5,107 bases of DNA from Candidatus Aminicenantota bacterium (lineage in GTDB: Bacteria; Acidobacteriota; Aminicenantia; UBA2199), in contig JAOZTV010000231.1 in NCBI GenBank assembly GCA_029939015.1, positions 1 to 5,107 of the forward strand. Reading direction: 5' to 3'. Both the position numbers and the translations under genes were made by a program. The notes under the pieces are model-generated. The model searched no databases, had not been told where the DNA came from, and saw nothing but the letters and a program-made list of their open reading frames with translations. Positions 1 through 4,546 of the stretch are shown here, piece after piece (within the stretch, counting starts at the first letter, position 1; each line of letters opens with the position of its first letter).

Positions 1-7
1 ATTACAA

Positions 8-36
8 ATTATAAAAAGAAAAAATTATTTTGTCAA
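8..36 (-). promoter_or_regulatory. Perfect-consensus sigma-70 promoter reading out of the window
   Basis: Read on the minus strand, positions 36-31 are TTGACA and positions 13-8 are TATAAT, separated by exactly 17 bases. Both hexamers and the spacer match the housekeeping sigma-70 consensus without a mismatch. The expected start point is at about position 1 or just beyond the edge, so the transcribed gene lies outside the window. It sits downstream of the receptor terminator, which fits a new transcription unit. A chance perfect match is unlikely even in A+T-rich DNA. Confidence 0.72.
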
Positions 37-82
37 TAACTCGAATTAATAAAAAGCTATAATCATTCTCTCCTATTAACTG

Positions 83-112
83 AAAAAAACCGCCCAGAAG
101 GGCGGTCCTTTT
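83..112 (-). terminator. Rho-independent terminator of the TonB-dependent receptor gene
   Basis: On the minus strand a perfect 7-bp stem ACCGCCC/GGGCGGT (106-100 paired with 95-89) closes a 4-base TTCT loop. A run of T follows at 88-83. AAAAGG precedes the stem, so the A and T tracts could extend it. The hairpin lies 31 bases past the receptor stop codon. It is the only G+C-rich block in this intergenic stretch. On the plus strand the hairpin is followed only by CCTTTT, so it is mainly a leftward terminator. Confidence 0.9.
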
Positions 113-137
113 ATAAATTTAGTAACACTCTAATTAA

Positions 138-3100
138 TTAGAATGATAATTTTAGTCCTAATCTAGCTGAGATTGGCCTTGTAAATTCAGATTCCATCAT
201 ATATATTGGATTTGGAACTGCAGAACTTGGATACTCCCAGTTTGATGAGAGAACCTGTTCTTCTGTTATTGGTAATGAACCTAAGTGTTTAAGAGGATTA
301 ATTCTCTGTGCAATATTGAAATTGAATATGTTTGTTACGTTAACACTGAACTGTAAGTTAGCTTTTCCTAATTTCAGGTTATACTCTGCATACATGTCCG
401 CATTATAAAACATATCTGTTCTTCCAAGATTTCCTCTTCCATAAGGGAAAATCTCTGCGCCTAGAACCCATTCTTCTGTCACTGGTGTTCCGCTCATAAC
501 GTTGATAACTGTTCCAACAGTTAAACCAAATGGAAATATATATGAACCATAAGCTTTAATTACATGAGTCCTATCAGTTGCAAGAGGTCCGTCAATTGCG
601 TTTAATTCTTTATCAAAAGCGAGATACCATAAATCAAAATATCTTGCAACGTTTGGATCGTTTCTTCCAGGTTCATCAGATGTTGCAAGACCTGAATAGT
701 TTCCTTTCAAGCTGCTCCATGTATATGAAACTCCACCCATCCAGTTATTTGAAAATCTCTTGTCGAGTCCTACATTAACTGCATAGTATTCTCTCTTAGC
801 CTTTGGTGTATCTGGATAAGCATTATCAAATTTACCACCATTAGCTTCTGTTACTGACCAACCAAATCCCGGGTTAGTAGTAAAATAAAGCTCACCTTCT
901 GGAGTTAAAACTCCAACATCTTCAATAGTATATCTGAGATGTTTTTGAACAAGTCTTACTGATAATGAAAGATCATCACTAAGTTTGTTTTCTACACCAA
1001 GAGAAATAGCTTGCTGAGACATTGGTTTTATACCTGAATCTGTTGAGTCAAAAGAAGGAATTCTCATATCAAACATATATAATTCTGTTCCTGGTTGATT
1101 GTCTTTTGTGATTTTTGTATAATCATAATCATCCAATGACCATGCTGCATCTTTCCATTTTGTTCCACCATATGAACCAGCTGCCATGTCTAATTTCATA
1201 ACATCAAAAAATAGTCCATAAGAACCAAATACTTTTAAGCTTGAATCACCTTTAACATCATATACAAATCCAAATCTTGGTGCAATTTTATCACCAAATT
1301 TAAATTCGATTGGCTTAGCGTCTGCAAAATCAGGATGATCTGAATATGAAGGAATATATTCTGATTCAGTTCTAACACCGAAGTTAAATGTTAATTTTTC
1401 TCCGATTGTCCATGAATCCTGAAGATATAAAGCTATTCTATTACTATATGCTTTAAATACATCTCCATATGCACCTGTTTTTTCAACACCTCTGGCTACA
1501 TAGTAGCCGTATGTTCCTCTACCATAATCTGTACCATATGCGATAGCTGATCTGTCCCATCCAATATAAATTATAGGCTGCTGCCATGCAGAGTCAACAT
1601 CCTGTCCCTGTCTTACAAATTGGGCACCTAGTTTTACCGAATGTTCTCCACCTGCATTAAAAAATAATGTATAGTCACCACTTACTGATTTTTTTTCTGC
1701 GATATCTTTAACAAGAGCCTGTGAATCAAAGAAACCCATATTCTGCCAACCTGTTGTATGCTGTAAATTAGCCGGAATTTCAGAGAACATTAAGTTATTT
1801 GTTAGTGAATATCCGCCCATTGATGATTCTTTAAATCTATAGAGAGGAATAGTTGGGATTGGTGTCTGTGAATTCTCAGTATTTGTATAAAACATACCCG
1901 CTCTGATATTTAACATTGAGTTATTTCCAATAGTGATATCCAATGCAGTTGATGCTGAATAATTTGGCCAATCATAACCATATGCATCATAATCTTGATC
2001 ATAGTTACCATATGGTCCCCATGCTAATCTATTAGCATTGCTATATGCGATATCATTTGGATTATAACCTCTTCGTTTATAAAAGTTATTTAAATATGAT
2101 GCTGACCATCTTACATTTGACATGATCTGAGCTGTAATCTTTAACATATAGTTCATTGATGTTGTTTTTGTCTCATGAGATTTTGTCCCTGAACCATCTA
2201 CATAGGTGACATCATTTGTATATTTTGTAAATCTTGGTAATAATGATCCAAAAAACCATATCTTATCTTTCAGTAAATATCCACCAAGACTAAAACCAGT
2301 TTCAATTCTGGAACTATCAGGAACACCATAAAGTTCTTCAGCAGAATAATATGTAGCCTTTGTTGTATCGTTTAGGTCTAATGAGAGAGTTTCTCTTGGA
2401 GTACCATTTAATGCTGTACCACTATAATATGCGATAACATCACCATGAAATTCATTACCACCGGATCTTGTCACGGCACTAACAACACCACCGAGTGATC
2501 CACCGAATTCAGCCATATAACCTGAAGATTTTACCTGAACCTCTTCAACAAAATCAAAAGCAGCAGCCTGGCCCTGTTCACCATCTGTTATATCTGTAAC
2601 ATCAACGCCATCAATATAGAACATGTTCTCAGCACCGGAAGCACCGTCAACTGAGATACCTGAAAGTAATGGCTCATTTGAAACACCGGGAATAGCTGTT
2701 ACTAAAGAAGTAAAATCTCTCCCTTTTGGTAATGACTTGAATGTTTCCTTATTTAAAGTCATACCCTGAGCTGCACTCTTAACATCGATTAGTGGAGCTG
2801 AACCTTCAACAATAATAGTCTCTTTTAAGTTCTTGAGTTCCATTGTAATAGGAATTCTAAGGGTCTGTTCGAGAGAAAGAACAACTTTGGGTCTTACCAT
2901 AGTTGCAAAGCTTTCAAGTTCATATGTTACTTTGTATGTACCTGGCTGTAGGTTTAATAAACGGTAAATTCCATTTTCATCAGAAATGGCAATTGCTTTA
3001 CCAATCATTTTTGGGTTGGTTGCTGTAACCATAACTCCGGGAATAGCAGTCCCGTCTGCTGTAATAACTTTACCTGTGATTTTAGCTGAGCTTGATTGTG

Positions 3101-3164
3101 CCATCATAAATGTTGATAGCAAAGCAATTAGCAAAACTATAAAAAATGTTTTTTGCATTTTCAT
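138..3164 (-). CDS. TonB-dependent outer-membrane receptor with carboxypeptidase-regulatory-like domain (Oar-like)
   Basis: This 1008-residue protein is predicted to be an outer-membrane beta-barrel that takes up or binds a ligand using energy from the TonB complex. Residues 1-22 look like a Sec signal peptide: MKMQK, a hydrophobic core, then a likely cut after MMA. Residues about 28-110 form a carboxypeptidase-regulatory-like beta-sandwich (ITGKVITADGTAIPGV, NGIYRLLNLQPGTYKV). ETIIVEG at 115-121 could serve as a TonB box. The plug follows, with FYIDGVDVTD at 182-191 and VEEVQVKSSGYMAEFGGSLG at 206-225. The barrel runs from about 245 to the end, rich in alternating aromatic strands and ending in Phe, as outer-membrane proteins do. 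An AAGGAGG site lies 4 bases before the chosen ATG; Met3 (spacing 10) is an alternative start. There is no SusD-like neighbour. A terminator follows the stop. The family is secure; the ligand is unknown. Confidence 0.93.
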   Translation of the reverse strand: MKMQKTFFIVLLIALLSTFMMAQSSSAKITGKVITADGTAIPGVMVTATNPKMIGKAIAISDENGIYRLLNLQPGTYKVTYELESFATMVRPKVVLSLEQTLRIPITMELKNLKETIIVEGSAPLIDVKSAAQGMTLNKETFKSLPKGRDFTSLVTAIPGVSNEPLLSGISVDGASGAENMFYIDGVDVTDITDGEQGQAAAFDFVEEVQVKSSGYMAEFGGSLGGVVSAVTRSGGNEFHGDVIAYYSGTALNGTPRETLSLDLNDTTKATYYSAEELYGVPDSSRIETGFSLGGYLLKDKIWFFGSLLPRFTKYTNDVTYVDGSGTKSHETKTTSMNYMLKITAQIMSNVRWSASYLNNFYKRRGYNPNDIAYSNANRLAWGPYGNYDQDYDAYGYDWPNYSASTALDITIGNNSMLNIRAGMFYTNTENSQTPIPTIPLYRFKESSMGGYSLTNNLMFSEIPANLQHTTGWQNMGFFDSQALVKDIAEKKSVSGDYTLFFNAGGEHSVKLGAQFVRQGQDVDSAWQQPIIYIGWDRSAIAYGTDYGRGTYGYYVARGVEKTGAYGDVFKAYSNRIALYLQDSWTIGEKLTFNFGVRTESEYIPSYSDHPDFADAKPIEFKFGDKIAPRFGFVYDVKGDSSLKVFGSYGLFFDVMKLDMAAGSYGGTKWKDAAWSLDDYDYTKITKDNQPGTELYMFDMRIPSFDSTDSGIKPMSQQAISLGVENKLSDDLSLSVRLVQKHLRYTIEDVGVLTPEGELYFTTNPGFGWSVTEANGGKFDNAYPDTPKAKREYYAVNVGLDKRFSNNWMGGVSYTWSSLKGNYSGLATSDEPGRNDPNVARYFDLWYLAFDKELNAIDGPLATDRTHVIKAYGSYIFPFGLTVGTVINVMSGTPVTEEWVLGAEIFPYGRGNLGRTDMFYNADMYAEYNLKLGKANLQFSVNVTNIFNFNIAQRINPLKHLGSLPITEEQVLSSNWEYPSSAVPNPIYMMESEFTRPISARLGLKLSF

Positions 3165-3168
3165 ATTT

Positions 3169-3175
3169 CCTCCTT
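3169..3175 (-). promoter_or_regulatory. Strong ribosome binding site of the receptor gene
   Basis: AAGGAGG on the minus strand is a full anti-Shine-Dalgarno match. It lies 4 bases from the ATG at 3164 and 10 bases from the third-codon ATG at 3158, so either start is possible. It directly abuts the 3' arm of a 7-bp inverted repeat (3176-3182). Confidence 0.8.
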
Positions 3176-3209
3176 AATGCATTTTTATTTCAAATATATA
3201 TTATGCATT
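3176..3209 (-). repeat. Inverted repeat AATGCAT/ATGCATT abutting the receptor ribosome binding site
   Basis: On the minus strand AATGCAT (3209-3203) is followed 20 bases later by its exact reverse complement ATGCATT (3182-3176), which touches the AAGGAGG site. The A+T-only 20-base loop makes a stable RNA hairpin doubtful. A paired DNA operator or a weak stem next to the ribosome binding site are both possible. A third copy of TGCATTTT (plus strand) lies just inside the gene at 3154-3161. Confidence 0.4.
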
Positions 3210-3312
3210 TTAGATTCCATTTAGATTAAATATTAATACAAAAAGCCTTAGTTGTTTAAAATACACTCTAAGTTGCAAGTTTTTCCGCTTTACATTAAGC
3301 AGGAGTTTTTTA

Positions 3313-3337
3313 CTGATTTTGATATAATTAAAATCAG
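3313..3337. repeat. 8-bp perfect inverted repeat in the receptor upstream region
   Basis: CTGATTTT and AAAATCAG are perfect inverted copies separated by 9 A+T-rich bases; inner GATATAATT can add a G-T and two A-T pairs. Neither strand has a T-run directly after the stem, so it does not look like an intrinsic terminator of the upstream operon. A dimeric protein binding site or an mRNA 3' stem is more likely. Confidence 0.45.
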
Positions 3338-3381
3338 AATCAAAAACATTCATATATTTGGATTTAATACAAAATTATGAA

Positions 3382-3717
3382 TTATTTGTTTTCAATTTGT
3401 TTTAATTTCATTTCAACAATATTTAATATATTAAAATGATAATCAGTTTTAAGGATTCCAATTTTTTTTATTTTTTCATTTAAGGTAGTTGAATTTATAC
3501 CCAAAAGTGCACAGGCAGTTTTTTGATTTCCATTTGTTATTTCCAATGCAGACAAAATGATTCTTTTCTCAAAAAAACCAACAAACTGTTTAAATGAATT
3601 ATTGCTTTTTATTATGTTTTGCTGAAAATAGTCTAATATAATTGAATCTAAGGCAGATTCATGTTTTTTGTTTTTAATATATTTTTTTTCTTCTCTTTTT
3701 AGTTTATTATTTTTCAT
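3382..3717 (-). CDS. Stand-alone Fis-type helix-turn-helix DNA-binding protein
   Basis: This 111-residue predicted transcription factor has a Lys-rich N-terminus (residues 1-20) and a Fis-type helix-turn-helix at about 47-88. The core reads FEKRIILSALEITNGNQKTA followed by ALLGINSTTLNEKIKKIGI, matching the family pattern E-x-x-x-I-L-x-A-L-x-x-T-x-G-N-x-x-x-A-A-x-x-L-G-I-x-x-x-T-L. A short tail of about 20 residues ends the protein. This domain normally forms the C-terminus of sigma-54 activators such as NtrC, but here no AAA+ or receiver domain is present, so it cannot itself remodel sigma-54 polymerase. It starts 19 bases after the LytTR gene stop; the GGGGG-type binding site is 10 bases before the ATG. 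Co-transcription with the LytTR gene is nearly certain. Its targets are unknown. Confidence 0.85.
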   Translation of the reverse strand: MKNNKLKREEKKYIKNKKHESALDSIILDYFQQNIIKSNNSFKQFVGFFEKRIILSALEITNGNQKTACALLGINSTTLNEKIKKIGILKTDYHFNILNIVEMKLKQIENK

Positions 3718-3727
3718 AGATGCAATT

Positions 3728-3734
3728 CCCCCTT
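3728..3734 (-). promoter_or_regulatory. Ribosome binding site of the Fis-type gene
   Basis: AAGGGGG on the minus strand lies 10 bases upstream of the ATG at 3717, inside the 19-base gap after the LytTR stop codon. The long spacing is somewhat weaker than that of the neighbouring genes and may set a lower yield of the second protein. An in-frame ATT lies between it and the ATG, but the ATG is the better start. Confidence 0.55.
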
Positions 3735-3736
3735 CT

Positions 3737-4078
3737 TTATGTTATTAAAAGGCTTGCAGGAAAATTTGACCTGTACCTTCTTCCCCATTTTAATATAGTT
3801 TTATCTTTTAAAATGACTTTATAATCATTAGTCTTTTCTGTAGCTACCATCTCTTTTACTTTTGATATATTTATTATATTTGAACGATTAATCCGAATAA
3901 AATTATTGGAATTTATTTTTTCTTTGATATTGCTTAAAGTCATTGTAACAATATAATATGAATCATCTAAATGGATTTTCAGATATCCATTATCAGATTC
4001 AATCCAATTTATATCACTCATATTAATAAATGAATATTTTTTTCCAGTTTTTACTATAATAGTTTGTTTGATAGACAT
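3737..4078 (-). CDS. Stand-alone LytTR-domain DNA-binding regulator
   Basis: This 113-residue protein consists of almost nothing but a LytTR DNA-binding domain, the beta-rich fold found at the C-terminus of response regulators such as AgrA and LytR. Diagnostic segments are DINWIESDNGYLKIHL at 22-37, FIRINRSNIINISKV at 60-74 (family pattern F-x-R-x-H-R-S-x-I-V-N, with His replaced by Asn64) and LKWGRRYRSNFP at 96-107. No receiver domain, transmembrane helix or sensor is present, so activity must be set by its amount, a partner, or a ligand. GAGGAG lies 5 bases before the ATG, supporting this start. It is the first gene of a two-gene operon with the Fis-type protein. A TATAAT box and a palindrome lie just upstream. 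Confidence 0.9.
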   Translation of the reverse strand: MSIKQTIIVKTGKKYSFINMSDINWIESDNGYLKIHLDDSYYIVTMTLSNIKEKINSNNFIRINRSNIINISKVKEMVATEKTNDYKVILKDKTILKWGRRYRSNFPASLLIT

Positions 4079-4083
4079 ATTAA

Positions 4084-4089
4084 CTCCTC
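4084..4089 (-). promoter_or_regulatory. Ribosome binding site of the LytTR gene
   Basis: GAGGAG on the minus strand is 5 bases from the ATG at 4078, a near-ideal spacing that fixes the start codon. The palindrome at 4091-4104 ends one base upstream of it. Confidence 0.8.
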
Positions 4090-4090
4090 A

Positions 4091-4104
4091 GTATTAGATA
4101 ATAC
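4091..4104. promoter_or_regulatory. Operator-like palindrome GTATTA-N2-TAATAC
   Basis: A perfect 6-bp inverted repeat with a 2-base spacer covers the expected start point of the TATAAT box at 4107-4112 and ends one base before the LytTR ribosome binding site. That placement suits a repressor or autoregulatory site. It does not resemble the paired direct repeats usually bound by LytTR proteins. Confidence 0.45.
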
Positions 4105-4106
4105 AA

Positions 4107-4112
4107 ATTATA
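4107..4112 (-). promoter_or_regulatory. TATAAT -10 element of a likely LytTR-operon promoter
   Basis: A perfect TATAAT on the minus strand would start transcription near 4100, giving a leader of about 20 bases before the LytTR gene. At 17-base spacing the -35 hexamer is ATAATC (4135-4130), only two matches to TTGACA, so the promoter would be weak or need an activator. The 14-mer around it (4102-4115) recurs exactly at 3-16, where it forms the -10 part of the perfect promoter at the window edge. Confidence 0.45.
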
Positions 4113-4277
4113 AAAGTATATGTATTGCAGATTATTGCTCTTTTGATACAAAATGACTTTCATCCTTTTTGTTGGATTAAAGACTTTTGCCTAAATTTAT
4201 CAATAACCCTGGCATTCACCCAATATACATCCATACTTTTGCTTTCATATAGATCCTCCAAATTGACTATATCAGAT

Positions 4278-4367
4278 TTAATTAGGAAAAAAACCTTTTT
4301 TTCGGTAAAGCGCAAATAGATTCGATAAAATTAATTTTATATAGTTCATCAGGTTTTTTATTACCAT
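4278..4367 (-). CDS. Possible 29-residue small protein downstream of the sigma-54 element
   Basis: A 29-codon ORF begins at ATG 4367 (peptide start MVIKNLMNYIKLILSNL). Its N-terminal two thirds is hydrophobic or amphipathic, its C-terminal part is basic (YRKKG), and it ends FFPN. AAGGAG (4383-4378) lies 10 bases upstream; an in-frame ATG at 4376 is too close to that site. The predicted sigma-54 start point (about 4393) would give a 26-base leader. Against it: no family is recognised, it is very short, and the other two minus-strand frames are also partly open here. It could be a small membrane-active peptide, a leader peptide, or chance. Confidence 0.28.
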   Translation of the reverse strand: MVIKNLMNYIKLILSNLFALYRKKGFFPN

Positions 4368-4377
4368 AATTTCCATT

Positions 4378-4383
4378 CTCCTT
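4378..4383 (-). promoter_or_regulatory. Ribosome binding site of the putative 29-residue ORF
   Basis: AAGGAG on the minus strand lies about 10 bases downstream of the predicted sigma-54 start point and 10 bases upstream of ATG 4367. A good Shine-Dalgarno match at this position is the main support for the small ORF. Confidence 0.35.
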
Positions 4384-4403
4384 AAATATGACATAATTTC
4401 TTA

Positions 4404-4419
4404 GGCAATTTTGATGCCA
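4404..4419 (-). promoter_or_regulatory. Sigma-54 (RpoN) -24/-12 promoter element
   Basis: The minus strand reads TGGCAT-CAAAA-TTGCC, against the consensus TGGCAC-N5-TTGCW. The invariant GG (4418-4417) and GC (4406-4405) are exactly 10 bases apart. The expected start is about 12 bases downstream, near 4393. Two enhancer-like sites lie 85 and 106 bases upstream of that point, the normal range for sigma-54 activators. The transcript would run through the micro-ORFs into the LytTR and Fis-type genes with no terminator in between. Confidence 0.58.
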
Positions 4420-4470
4420 GAACATTAAAGTGCATCATTCCAAAAAAGTTGGCATGTTTTCGTCAACGTC

Positions 4471-4507
4471 TGTCCGTTTTCGAACAAACTTTATCCAAAA
4501 CCGAACA
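4471..4507. promoter_or_regulatory. Tandem enhancer-like sites TRTCCR-N4-CGAACA
   Basis: Two 16-bp elements at 4471-4486 (TGTCCG-TTTT-CGAACA) and 4492-4507 (TATCCA-AAAC-CGAACA) agree at 10 of 12 bases outside the spacer. The first is an imperfect inverted repeat (TGTCCG against TGTTCG). Their centres are 21 bp apart, two helical turns, so they share a DNA face. A partial third copy (GTTTTCG core) sits at about 4451-4466, in similar phase. This suits dimers of an enhancer-binding protein, likely one with a Fis-type domain. Confidence 0.45.
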
Positions 4508-4546
4508 CTTTTTTGTTTGTTTTTTTCTTTATTTATACGCGAGTCC

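Larger units (their letters stand above)
3165..3381 (-). other. Intergenic leader of the receptor gene
   Basis: These 217 bases between the Fis-type gene and the receptor gene hold no convincing ORF on either strand and no U-tailed terminator for the upstream operon. I found no good -35/-10 pair. CATAAT boxes occur on the minus strand at 3373-3378 and near 3200, but without matching -35 elements. The stretch does contain two inverted repeats, listed separately, and two copies of TTTGTATTA (minus strand, 3242-3234 and 3373-3365). Receptor transcription could therefore start here under an activator, or be read through from the regulator operon. Confidence 0.5.
4079..4546 (-). other. Long intergenic region upstream of the LytTR gene
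   Basis: This 468-base stretch between the hydrolase stop and the LytTR start contains no gene I recognise. It does hold a tandem enhancer-like pair, a sigma-54 -24/-12 element, a Shine-Dalgarno-led 29-codon ORF, a second Shine-Dalgarno-led 10-codon ORF (4216-4248), and a TATAAT box with a palindrome near the LytTR start. A plus-strand frame at 4125-4319 is open but has no family features. No intrinsic terminator follows the hydrolase gene, and none separates the sigma-54 element from the LytTR gene. Confidence 0.6.

Noticed and set aside
49..66. Minus-strand 6-codon ORF after AGGAG near the left edge
   Set aside because: Too short, between a terminator and a promoter, with nothing to support expression.
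578..778. Plus-strand 66-codon ORF
   Set aside because: It lies entirely antisense to the receptor barrel, has no family features, and the minus-strand frame is clearly the coding one.
2986..3177. Plus-strand 63-codon hydrophobic ORF
   Set aside because: It is the antisense shadow of the receptor signal peptide and regulatory-like domain; the hydrophobicity is a by-product of the complementary codons.
3189..3196. TATATTTG matching the Bacteroidota -7 motif TAnnTTTG
   Set aside because: No TTTG element at the matching -33 position, and the strong Shine-Dalgarno sites argue against a Bacteroidota host.
3275..3295. Minus-strand GG...TTGCA before the receptor, resembling a sigma-54 promoter
   Set aside because: GG and GC are only 8 bases apart; the required spacing is 10.
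4284..4303. A7-GG-T7 run as an intrinsic terminator
   Set aside because: An A-T-only stem with a 2-base loop would not be stable enough, and there is no G+C-rich stem.
4125..4319. Plus-strand 64-codon ORF in the intergenic region
   Set aside because: No ribosome binding site or recognisable domain; it is antisense to the better-looking minus-strand frames.
4414..4455. ATGCCA/TGGCAT 6-bp inverted repeat
   Set aside because: The arms are 30 bases apart and one arm is part of the sigma-54 -24 box; the pairing is probably incidental.
4450..4466. Plus-strand TGGCAT resembling a second, rightward sigma-54 -24 box
   Set aside because: The position 10 bases after GG is TC instead of GC, so the invariant -12 dinucleotide is missing.
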